Assembly (NCBI GenBank): GCA_963977185.1
Contig: CAXBNV010000041.1
Location: 1 to 11,775, forward strand
Direction: 5' to 3'
Source: CAXBNV01 sp963977185
GTDB lineage: Bacteria > Pseudomonadota > Gammaproteobacteria > JAGOUU01
DNA length: 11,775 bases
The translations under genes were made by a program, and so were the position numbers. The number at the start of each line of letters is the position of its first letter. Within the stretch, counting starts at the first letter, position 1. Below, piece after piece: positions 1 through 6,264 of this stretch. The notes below the pieces were generated by a model. The model was not told where the DNA came from. It saw only the letters and a list, made by a program, of their open reading frames with translations, and did not search any database.

Positions 1-28
1 TTTTTATGTTAACTATCAATTAGTTAAT

Positions 29-544
29 CTATATCTTAGGTCGAACTGAGGTTTTTATTTCTGATATTTTTTTATATTGATTATTAAAATTTAAGATAAT
101 ATTTTCTTTATCGTATTTTTCTTGCAATAACCTAATAGATTTATTTAACTTTTGTAAATTAGGTCTTACAACTATTGTAAGAATTAATTTTGTTTCATAT
201 AAATCAGATTTAATTAAATTGTTCTGATAAGCATTAATAAAACTTGATGCAAATGTATTATCTATATTTTCATAATCAACTAATTTATAATTATTAATTT
301 TATCTCTAATACTATTTACCCAAATAGCAACATTGCTGTCTAATTGAGATATTGCTTTTACTAAAGATTTAATGTTTTTATTAATATTATTTTGATTTAC
401 ATCAATGCCTTTAATTTCGATAAATGTTAGCATGTCAGATGCTTTAGTCATTAAAACATCTTTTGCATAAAAATGACTGTAAGGGATATAATCTTCAATC
501 TTTGCTTCATTATAAAATAATTTTTGTTTTACTTTTATATCCAT
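29..544 (-). pseudogene. virB4: Truncated VirB4/TrbE-like T4SS ATPase, N-terminal part only
   Basis: VirB4 is the large cytoplasmic ATPase (usually about 800 residues) that powers type IV secretion and conjugative pilus assembly. This frame gives 171 residues. Residues 18-47 (IPYSHFY, then a strand segment ending in IEIKGID) resemble the opening of VirB4 proteins, and the gene follows virB2 and virB3 in the usual order, 9 bases after virB3. The Walker A and B motifs, normally past residue 400, are absent. The frame stops at 29-31 and the 28 bases left in the window have stops in all three minus-strand frames, so no simple frameshift restores the rest locally. Either the gene is a remnant or the rest was displaced by an insertion or deletion beyond the window. 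Family assignment rests on context plus the N-terminal motif; moderate confidence. Confidence 0.6.
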
Positions 545-553
545 TATATTTCC

Positions 554-835
554 TTATAAATCAAAACTAATAGCACCATAGTATTTGCTATTAGGGCATT
601 TTAATAAAAACTGTAACTTCTTAAATAACATCTCAAAATAATTTGCTTCAAAGTAACAACAAATTCTTCCTATTGCATATAAAACCCCAAACATTACAAT
701 AATCCAAAATGAATGCGTTATTACAAATAAAATCATGCTAAAGCCGAATATTGCTATAAGATAGGTTTGCGTAACTCCATAGCACATTGGAGGTCTTGCT
801 AATGCTAAAAATACTGGGTTAATATTTTTATTCAT
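554..835 (-). CDS. virB3: VirB3-like inner-membrane T4SS protein
   Basis: VirB3 is a small inner-membrane part of type IV secretion systems that works with VirB4 in pilus biogenesis. The 93-residue product has the family hallmark near the N-terminus: NPVFLALARPPMCYGV at residues 6-21 (the RPP-x-x-x-GV element). A long hydrophobic region follows at about residues 23-57, enough for one or two membrane segments, then a short cytoplasmic tail. Its ATG shares one base with the virB2 stop (TAATG), so the two are translationally coupled. Size, motif, membrane topology and the virB2-virB3-virB4 order all agree. Confidence 0.82.
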   Translation of the reverse strand: MNKNINPVFLALARPPMCYGVTQTYLIAIFGFSMILFVITHSFWIIVMFGVLYAIGRICCYFEANYFEMLFKKLQFLLKCPNSKYYGAISFDL

Positions 836-1131
836 TAAAAAACTCCATTTAATAAAAATCTGCCTATTTCCCCTGCTGCTGAAATACCACCAGCTGCAGC
901 GCAGCCCTTAACGGCATATCCCCAATCTAAGCGGTTTATGAATGCTAGATATAAGCAACCTACAATGAATAACATAAATACTGCTCGCATGATGCTGCCT
1001 GTTGCAAGTGATAATATATTCTCTAAAACAATTACTATGGCACTTTCACCACTACCGCCAAATTTACCTGCAAAGCTTATGTTTGAAATTAATAATCCTA
1101 AAAATGTGATATACAGATTTCTAATTTTCAT
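835..1131 (-). CDS. virB2: VirB2/TrbC-like major pilin precursor
   Basis: VirB2/TrbC proteins are processed into the main subunit of the conjugative pilus. The product of about 98 residues begins with a signal peptide (basic MKIRN, hydrophobic core, then SNISFA with likely cleavage before GKFGG near residue 22). Two hydrophobic helices follow (about residues 30-64 and 70-92), separated by the short polar loop INRLDWG, and the second is rich in Gly and Ala. This is the standard pilin layout. Two ATGs stand in tandem at 1134 and 1131; I chose 1131 because GGGG at 1137-1140 is then 5 bases away. The start lies inside the end of the upstream gene (11-base overlap), a sign of translational coupling. 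Confidence 0.8.
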   Translation of the reverse strand: MKIRNLYITFLGLLISNISFAGKFGGSGESAIVIVLENILSLATGSIMRAVFMLFIVGCLYLAFINRLDWGYAVKGCAAAGGISAAGEIGRFLLNGVF

Positions 1132-1507
1132 CATTACCCCTTTTTGCTTGTTCTAAATTCATTTTAGATTTCCCTAAATGCTTTCTTGCGATTTTTTCAT
1201 TTGCTTTTGAATAATTATTTTCAAACTTTAGTACTTTAAATTTATTTTTATATCTAATAAATGGCATAACATGAATTTGAGCTAGTTTTTTAAATTCTAC
1301 TGGAGAAGGTGCAAAATCAGGAATCGCCTCATTTCCAGAGTGTAAAAAGTCATATGTTGCTAAAACAGCTTCTCTTCCCATAGAGCTAATAATTTGGCTC
1401 CATGCAAGCCTTAATTCTTTTGATGCTTGCTCCGTTGTTCCTTGATAAATTTTTCCAGCATAAAGAGCTTTAAGTTTTGTTAATAACCATTCAGTTAATA
1501 GCAACAT
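1121..1507 (-). CDS. Small lambda-P-like replication/helicase-loader candidate
   Basis: A 128-residue protein if started at ATG 1507. The longer open frame reaching 1639 overlaps the upstream gene out of frame, so the extra 44 codons are probably not used. The upstream stop TGA is separated from this ATG by one base, and AGAGG lies 11 bases before it, which indicates coupled translation. Residues 1-75 are predicted helical, with a W-x-x-x-I-x-S repeat region and a PSPVEFKKLA motif near residue 68. The P(S/P)xPxEF element is typical of phage replication P-like proteins that bring helicase to the origin. The C-terminus is basic. Its place directly after a winged-helix O-like gene supports a replication-partner role, but sequence similarity is weak. 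In Legionella-type islands a comparable slot is called lvrB; that equivalence is unproved. Confidence 0.5.
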   Translation of the reverse strand: MLLLTEWLLTKLKALYAGKIYQGTTEQASKELRLAWSQIISSMGREAVLATYDFLHSGNEAIPDFAPSPVEFKKLAQIHVMPFIRYKNKFKVLKFENNYSKANEKIARKHLGKSKMNLEQAKRGNDEN

Positions 1508-1508
1508 A

Positions 1509-2291
1509 TCAGTACTTACCTCTTTTGCTTTGAATTTCTCTGAGCTCTGCATCGAACTTTGCAAAGATGTCTTTATCATGTCTTGAGATTGGCATGTTTG
1601 TATTTCCACATTTTTCACGCAATCTGAGATATTCTTCATCTAAAAACCTTTCCCTTTGTTGTTCCACTGTTTCATTTTTTTGATTATTATTTTTATAATT
1701 TTTTGTATGTAATTTATGTATGTAATCTTTGTTTGTAATCTCTGTATATTGTTGTGGCATATTTGCAATGACCGTACTTGCAGATTTGCAACCTCGTCCT
1801 TGCAATTTTGCAGGATGGTCTATCACTTTTTGAATAGATGGTCCTTTCAATTCTGCAACCTCGTCTTGTCTTTGGGGAGTAATGATATTGCTTTCTTGGA
1901 GAGACGCATTAACTACTTCTGGCTTAAATAAAAAGAATTTTGTATTATCAAATTTATATCTAGGATCAGGGTTTCTGTGAACGGTTACATAACCTTTTTT
2001 TTCTAAAAAAGCTAAAGACGATCTAATTTTTCTAGAACCAAACAAACCAAGCATATCTTCATTTAGTTTTTCTACCTTGTGCCACTGTAGTAAGTCATTT
2101 TGTGATGGTGTAAAGTTAGGATTTGTTTGTATTTTATGCTGTTGTTGACCCAATTTTATATTAAACCAATATTCAAAATGATTCAGCAATGCAGCTGAAC
2201 AACAATCGCTTTCACATAAATCAACATATTCTTCTCGAATCATAACTAATTTTTTATGTTCTATACGTTGAACACAAGATCTACTTGTCAT
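1509..2291 (-). CDS. Winged-helix lambda-O-like replication initiator candidate
   Basis: A 260-residue protein. Its N-terminal part (about residues 17-125) has the pattern found in many phage and integrative-element proteins: MIREEYVDLCES, then a helix with the FEYWFNIKL aromatic stretch, then a winged helix (LNEDMLGLFGSRKIRSSLAFLEKKGYV at about 77-103 followed by the wing VTVHRNPDPRYKF). This matches DNA-binding domains of O-type replication proteins or related regulators. The middle (about 135-205) is low-complexity and the C-terminus is charged and helical. The start at 2291 is favoured by AGGAA 6 bases upstream; Met17 has no ribosome site. It heads the operon with the P-like and virB genes and diverges from the repressor gene. 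The DNA of its middle part contains 13-bp tandem repeats (see separate entry). Alternative reading: an LvrA-type regulator. Confidence 0.55.
   Translation of the reverse strand: MTSRSCVQRIEHKKLVMIREEYVDLCESDCCSAALLNHFEYWFNIKLGQQQHKIQTNPNFTPSQNDLLQWHKVEKLNEDMLGLFGSRKIRSSLAFLEKKGYVTVHRNPDPRYKFDNTKFFLFKPEVVNASLQESNIITPQRQDEVAELKGPSIQKVIDHPAKLQGRGCKSASTVIANMPQQYTEITNKDYIHKLHTKNYKNNNQKNETVEQQRERFLDEEYLRLREKCGNTNMPISRHDKDIFAKFDAELREIQSKRGKY
1701..1752. repeat. Tandem 13-bp iterons inside the O-like gene; candidate replication origin
   Basis: Three consecutive 13-bp units (1701-1713, 1714-1726, 1727-1739) share the minus-strand consensus ATTACAWACAWAR. A fourth, degenerate unit follows at 1740-1752. 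Because 13 is not a multiple of 3, the repeat cannot reflect repeated amino acids. Immediately next to it, toward the 3' end of the gene, 1669-1704 is almost pure A/T. Iterons within the initiator gene followed by an AT-rich unwinding tract is the lambda ori arrangement. The origin function is inferred. Confidence 0.5.
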
Positions 2292-2349
2292 AATACTTCC
2301 TTGTTTTTATATTTCAGTTATAATAAAATACAAATTCACATAACCATGA

Positions 2350-2365
2350 TACAAGTTTATTTGTA
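2350..2365. promoter_or_regulatory. Operator-like site O1 in the divergent repressor/replication control region
   Basis: TACAAGTTTATTTGTA has half-sites TACAA/TTGTA around a short centre and is repeated base for base at 3097-3112. It lies between the divergent starts of the O-like gene (2291) and the repressor gene (2431). On the minus strand a possible promoter overlaps it, TTGTTC then 17 bases then TATCAT, so bound repressor would block the replication/transfer operon. On the plus strand TTGTAA (2361-2366), 17 bases before TATTCA, is a weaker candidate for the repressor's own promoter. A 9-bp inverted pair, ATAACCATG (2340-2348) and CATGGTTAT (2388-2396), flanks the site. Confidence 0.55.
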
Positions 2366-2430
2366 ACAGAACAACGTCTTTTTTATTCATGGTTATTCAT
2401 TGAGAATTTTTTTTGTTAAAAAGGTATATT

Positions 2431-3054
2431 ATGAAGACATTTGCAGATAGACTTAATTTTGCTTTAAAGAATGCGGGCATGAATCAGTCTGAATTAGGTA
2501 ATCTTGTTGGGTTAAAACCACAAGCAATTCAGTATCTATGTTCAGGGAAAGGTAAAGCTAGCACTAAAAGTTTTGAGATGGCTAAAGCATTAAATGTTGA
2601 TCCTGCTTGGTTAACTGAAGGTAAAGGATCTTACAATAATTTAGATAATGGTGTAAATTATTTTCCTATTATTTCTTGGAATGATATTGTTGATTACAAA
2701 ACTATTGTTCCTAAATCTTATTCAACAGATTTTGATAAAAGCCTTTGTAGTCAAGATAAGTGTTCTAAACTAACTTTTGGTTTAAAAATCGAAAATGATG
2801 TAATGCAAAGTGATGAGTCACCTTCTTTTGCTCAAGGTTCATTTATAATTGTTGATCCTGAGGCTGAAATTAAAAATAATAGATTTGTTGTTGTTAAATT
2901 ATCTAAAAATGAAATTGTTTTACGTCAGTTGATTATTGATGGTAATAATAAATATCTTAAGAAATTAAATTCTAAATATCCTGATGGGATTGTTTCTTTT
3001 AAAAATTCTTTTATTATTTATGGTGTTGCTAGAGAAATAGTTCAAAAACTATAG
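2431..3054 (+). CDS. CI/Cro-type HTH repressor with degenerate S24-like C-terminal domain
   Basis: A 207-residue transcriptional repressor, probably the lysogeny/quiescence switch of the element. Numbering from the upstream TTG at 2413, residues 9-70 form a Cro/CI helix-turn-helix (ADRLNFALKNAGMNQSELGNLVGL, then QAIQYLCSGKGKAST, then the AKALNVDPAWLTEG tail). Residues 120-213 follow the S24/LexA-like fold (SFIIVDPEAEIKNNRFVVVKL). I chose ATG 2431 because AAAAAGG at 2418-2424 sits at the right distance; TTG 2413 has none. The catalytic serine of the usual G-D-S-M is replaced (NDVM, Val130) and the catalytic lysine appears to be Arg171 (VLRQL), so RecA-stimulated self-cleavage is unlikely. It is divergent from the O-like operon, and the shared 16-bp sites are its likely operators. 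It occupies the position of lvrR in Legionella islands. Confidence 0.82.
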   Translation: MKTFADRLNFALKNAGMNQSELGNLVGLKPQAIQYLCSGKGKASTKSFEMAKALNVDPAWLTEGKGSYNNLDNGVNYFPIISWNDIVDYKTIVPKSYSTDFDKSLCSQDKCSKLTFGLKIENDVMQSDESPSFAQGSFIIVDPEAEIKNNRFVVVKLSKNEIVLRQLIIDGNNKYLKKLNSKYPDGIVSFKNSFIIYGVAREIVQKL

Positions 3055-3061
3055 ATTTGTA

Positions 3062-3112
3062 TTGACATAGATCTCAGATATTCTTATATTATTCATTACA
3101 AGTTTATTTGTA
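3062..3112 (+). promoter_or_regulatory. Sigma70 promoter with operator O2 at the start point, driving the AlpA-like gene
   Basis: TTGACA (3062-3067) and TATATT (3085-3090) are separated by exactly 17 bases, a near-consensus promoter beginning just after the repressor stop codon. The expected start of transcription is about 3097, and the 16-bp operator TACAAGTTTATTTGTA occupies 3097-3112. It is identical to the copy at 2350-2365. A repressor bound here would block initiation, so the AlpA-like gene should be silent while the repressor is present. Confidence 0.7.
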
Positions 3113-3133
3113 TCAAGTAAAAGGATGTTGAAT

Positions 3134-3322
3134 ATGGAACAGAGAGTTTTTAATGAGAAAGAAGCAGCATATTATATTCGCATGAGTACTTCTTATTTGG
3201 CTCAGAATAGAATGAATAAGGAATTGCCTAATAGGATACCTGGACCTAGGTTTATTAAGATTGGAAGGGCTGTTAGGTATTTGAGAGAGGATTTGGATGA
3301 GTGGATATCTATGTTTAAATAA
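3134..3322 (+). CDS. AlpA-family / excisionase-like HTH protein
   Basis: A 62-residue DNA-binding protein of the MerR-like HTH_17/AlpA type. It opens with FNEKEAAYYIRMSTSYLAQNR (recognition helix region), continues with the proline-rich turn GPRFIKIGRAVRYLREDLDEWI, and ends three residues later. This is the complete family architecture. Such proteins in P4-like elements act as excisionases and/or activate the integrase gene. The start at 3134 is preferred over ATG 3125 because AAAAGG (3119-3124) is 9 bases from 3134 but touches 3125. It follows the strong O2-controlled promoter. Expected role: directing the integrase toward excision when repression is lifted; the role is inferred from family and context. 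Confidence 0.75.
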   Translation: MEQRVFNEKEAAYYIRMSTSYLAQNRMNKELPNRIPGPRFIKIGRAVRYLREDLDEWISMFK

Positions 3323-3447
3323 TTATAAATATAAACTTAATATAATAAAAAATCTTATTTTTTAATAAATCTACAATAATTCATTTTGTGAAATAAATTA
3401 TAGAATATAATAAATTCAAAAACATATACCAGAGATAATAAAAATTA

Positions 3448-4095
3448 ATGTTAGATCAAATTTATCCATATACTTCAGCCATAATAACAATTATAAAAGA
3501 CATAACAACTCTAAGTAACATAAAAGACATAACCACTATTGTTACACTCAGTATAGGATCCTATGTAGCATGGCAAGGATTAAGGACATGGAAAACTCAA
3601 TTAAAAGGAACGCAAAATTATGATTTAGCTAAATCCACTTTAATAAATTTAAATAAGTATGTTGAATCTATATATCAAGTCAGAAATCCAGCGATATTGG
3701 GAGGTGAATACCCTAAGCCTACTGATGTAGAAAAGTTTAATATTCATCAAAATGAAAAACAGTATAAAGAAAAATGCTATGTCTATCAAAATAGATATGA
3801 TAAAATTTATAATATAAAACCCTACTTACAAGAAAATGTAATTGAGATAGAAGTGCTATGGGGAGAAAAGCTAAAAAATAAATTTAAACAGTTATTTGCT
3901 CTAGAGTTTAAATTATTTATTGAAATCATAATGTATATTGAATCCTTTAAAAACACAGATTACGAATATAAAGATATGTATTCATATGATGAAAAAATCA
4001 TACGCGCTACAAAAGAAAATGACTCATTTAATGATGAAATTAATAAAATTCGTACAGAAATAGAAAATGATATCAAACCATATTTGACGTTATAG
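3448..4095 (+). CDS. Membrane-anchored protein of unknown function (215 aa)
   Basis: I do not recognise a named function. The N-terminus has one hydrophobic segment (about residues 26-44, ITTIVTLSIGSYVAWQGL), followed by RTWKTQLKGTQNYDLAKSTL and a VRNPAI element near residue 80, then a largely helical, charged cytoplasmic part. The pattern membrane helix, TW-x-x-QLKG-x-x-x-Y-x-LA, then VRNP is a recurring uncharacterised family in bacterial accessory regions. A perfect TATAAT at 3406-3411 lies upstream, but the -35 and ribosome site (AGAGATAA, distant) are weak. It stands alone on the plus strand, converging on the HEPN-like gene across a terminator. Likely cargo of the element rather than part of its transfer or integration machinery. 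Confidence 0.55.
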   Translation: MLDQIYPYTSAIITIIKDITTLSNIKDITTIVTLSIGSYVAWQGLRTWKTQLKGTQNYDLAKSTLINLNKYVESIYQVRNPAILGGEYPKPTDVEKFNIHQNEKQYKEKCYVYQNRYDKIYNIKPYLQENVIEIEVLWGEKLKNKFKQLFALEFKLFIEIIMYIESFKNTDYEYKDMYSYDEKIIRATKENDSFNDEINKIRTEIENDIKPYLTL

Positions 4096-4322
4096 TGTTT
4101 AAAACTTCAAACTTGCATGACATTATATTTTTTACAAAAAAATTAATGTAGCATGCCCATGTTTGACCTCAAGCACAAATAGTCAAGAAACTAGATTTCT
4201 TTTGCAATTCAGTGAAACTGTATAAGACATAATCCAAAAAGAATTAATTTAAGTCTCACGACCAAACTCTCAAAAATTGTTACCAATCACTATATCTCCA
4301 ATTATACTTCACCAAAAATATC

Positions 4323-4345
4323 AGTGTTCGGCAAAGCCTAACACT
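4323..4345. terminator. Hairpin terminator between convergent genes
   Basis: AGTGTT-C-GGC-AAA-GCC-T-AACACT forms a 10-position stem with one internal mismatch and a three-base loop, followed by ATTTTAT on the plus strand and ATATTTTT on the minus strand. It sits between the convergent 215-residue and 606-residue genes and could serve both. The rest of 4096-4418 shows no convincing gene; it is AT-rich with one imperfect hairpin at about 4113-4155. Confidence 0.5.
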
Positions 4346-4418
4346 ATTTTATATGAGATAGAACAAAATATTTGCATTTTTATTTTTCGTTGGATAATAT
4401 TAATTATATAATAAAATA

Positions 4419-6239
4419 TTATATATCAAGCTCATTGAAAATTAATGTTAGACATAATCCTAATGTATAATAGAAACTTGGATGGTCATAATTTTTTACT
4501 GTCATTTCAGCATGGGAAACTTTATGTCTATACCCAGTAAACTTTTTACATAACAGACAAAGATATAAATCAAAAATCAAATTATAACCATATATTTTTT
4601 CTAATGTATTAAAAAATTTACTTTCTTTAAGTATTGTAGTAATTGATATATATTCATAATTTTTTTCATTTGACATAATCAATAATTCGTCATCTTTATG
4701 TCCATTGCTATGTAATATATGTCTTAAAAACCCTTCCATTTCGTTTACAACACATGATGTTAAATGCATCTTAGATATTATAGCCTGTATAATACCGTCC
4801 TGAAAAAACAACCATTTTTCTTCATAATATTTACTTCCATATTTCTCAATAAAAATATCTTTAATCTCAAAAAAATATTCTCCTATTTTATCAAGCTTAA
4901 TGATTTTATTGGCGCAATCTAAATAATGTTTTATCTGCAACCCTATTTCGTTTACAGCATGTCTATGATAAAAAATTATAGTGTCTAATTCTTCATCATT
5001 ATATTTAAAAAATCCCGGGGAATTATCATAACATTGATTAAAATTTTTATCCGGAATAAGTTTGGGAATTGAGTTAATTATACTTGAGAACTTAAAGTAT
5101 TCTGAGTGATTAATACTTTTAATAAGCAATACGATTTCTTTAATTAGATCAGTAATAACATTTTCATCACTTTGAATAAATAATTTTTTATCTGAACTTT
5201 TATTTTCGTTATCGATTGATAAAAATTTCATTTTTTTTAAAAGTTCTATAGGATTAAAAATTTTATCTAAATCTAACTCTTTATTCATATCTTTAAGCCT
5301 TCCTTTTGAATTGAGTTTTTCTTTTTCTTTATCAAGAAGTTCAACGTATAATTTTAGACTAATATAACTTTTTTTATCTTGCATAAATTCTATGAAATAC
5401 AAGATTATTTCTAGTTTTTTTTTAGTAATAATAAAATAATCTTCTGGGTAAAATTTTAACGCTATATCACAAAGCTCTAATGAGTTATGACTAGAAACAT
5501 CAAAGTTGTCAAATAAATTTTCTTTAATTGTACTTAAAACATTATTATACTCTTTTTGTAAATCGTTATCTTTTATAATATCAATTTTTTTATTATTATG
5601 TATTGCAATAAACTCGTATAAAATATCAGATAAAAAGATAAAGTTTTCATTGAAATCATAATTATAACAAGACATTCTTTTAAAAATGATAGATAAAATA
5701 TCTTTACCATATTTTTTTATATCAGGGCATGAAAATAAGATATGAAAAATATTAATAGTTCTATATAATTCATATTTACATATTGTATTAGATGTATTAA
5801 TATAATAAACATAATTTTTTATTGCTTTTTCAGCGCAATCCTTTTTTTTTATTTTTTTATGTTCATAAAGCAAGATTAGATCATTTATCCTTGCCAAAAT
5901 AATATTTTTTAACTTATTATTTTCTGAGATCTCAACTAGCAAATCAATCTCATTGTCAGAAAAAACTTTTCTCAATAATTCTCTAATATTATTTTCTTGA
6001 TGAGGAAGTAAAATTGGTGTCAATGGAAATTTATCTATGCTATATCTTGAATTTTTAAAATTTATTTCCCAAGAAAAAATTTTTATCAAAAATCTTTTAA
6101 CTTCATCATTATTATTAATTTCATCTTTGATAATATCTAAATAAATTAACATCTCATTTTTATTATTTGTCCTTATTTCTTGACAATCATAAATATAAGA
6201 AATTGTTTTTATCCCGCTAATAACCTCATCATAATTCAT
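4419..6239 (-). CDS. Large HEPN-like (DUF4209/Abi-type) protein, possible anti-phage effector
   Basis: A 606-residue soluble protein, almost entirely predicted helical and rich in Lys, Asn, Ile and Asp. No membrane segments are visible. The C-terminal region resembles DUF4209-type proteins: an acidic/aromatic helix with EMEGFLRHILHSNGH (about 490-504), then ITTILKES, then a hydrophobic helix, then GYRHKVSHAEM. Arg571-x4-His576 matches the R-x(4-6)-H motif of HEPN ribonucleases, in the usual position just before a terminal helix. HEPN proteins often act as RNases in abortive infection or toxin systems. The start at 6239 has TGAGG 8 bases upstream. Only 25 bases separate it from the integrase stop, so it is probably co-transcribed with int, a common place for defence cargo. 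No partner antitoxin is visible beside it. Function is inferred; the N-terminal 450 residues are unrecognised. Confidence 0.5.
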   Translation of the reverse strand: MNYDEVISGIKTISYIYDCQEIRTNNKNEMLIYLDIIKDEINNNDEVKRFLIKIFSWEINFKNSRYSIDKFPLTPILLPHQENNIRELLRKVFSDNEIDLLVEISENNKLKNIILARINDLILLYEHKKIKKKDCAEKAIKNYVYYINTSNTICKYELYRTINIFHILFSCPDIKKYGKDILSIIFKRMSCYNYDFNENFIFLSDILYEFIAIHNNKKIDIIKDNDLQKEYNNVLSTIKENLFDNFDVSSHNSLELCDIALKFYPEDYFIITKKKLEIILYFIEFMQDKKSYISLKLYVELLDKEKEKLNSKGRLKDMNKELDLDKIFNPIELLKKMKFLSIDNENKSSDKKLFIQSDENVITDLIKEIVLLIKSINHSEYFKFSSIINSIPKLIPDKNFNQCYDNSPGFFKYNDEELDTIIFYHRHAVNEIGLQIKHYLDCANKIIKLDKIGEYFFEIKDIFIEKYGSKYYEEKWLFFQDGIIQAIISKMHLTSCVVNEMEGFLRHILHSNGHKDDELLIMSNEKNYEYISITTILKESKFFNTLEKIYGYNLIFDLYLCLLCKKFTGYRHKVSHAEMTVKNYDHPSFYYTLGLCLTLIFNELDI

Positions 6240-6264
6240 AATTATTACCTCAAATATAAATTAA

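Noticed and set aside
938..1156. Plus-strand open frame of 72 codons opposite virB2
   Set aside because: It is antisense to a well supported pilin gene with signal peptide and coupled neighbours, and its product shows no family features.
1508..1639. Longer N-terminus for the P-like gene
   Set aside because: These 44 codons overlap the O-like gene out of frame, while ATG 1507 has a coupled stop/start and a ribosome site.
1716..1931. Plus-strand open frame of 71 codons
   Set aside because: It lies opposite the low-complexity middle of the O-like gene, has no ribosome site and no recognisable domain.
3347..3363. AAAAAAT-CTT-ATTTTTT hairpin after the AlpA-like gene
   Set aside because: The stem is all A/T in AT-rich DNA and too weak to call a terminator.
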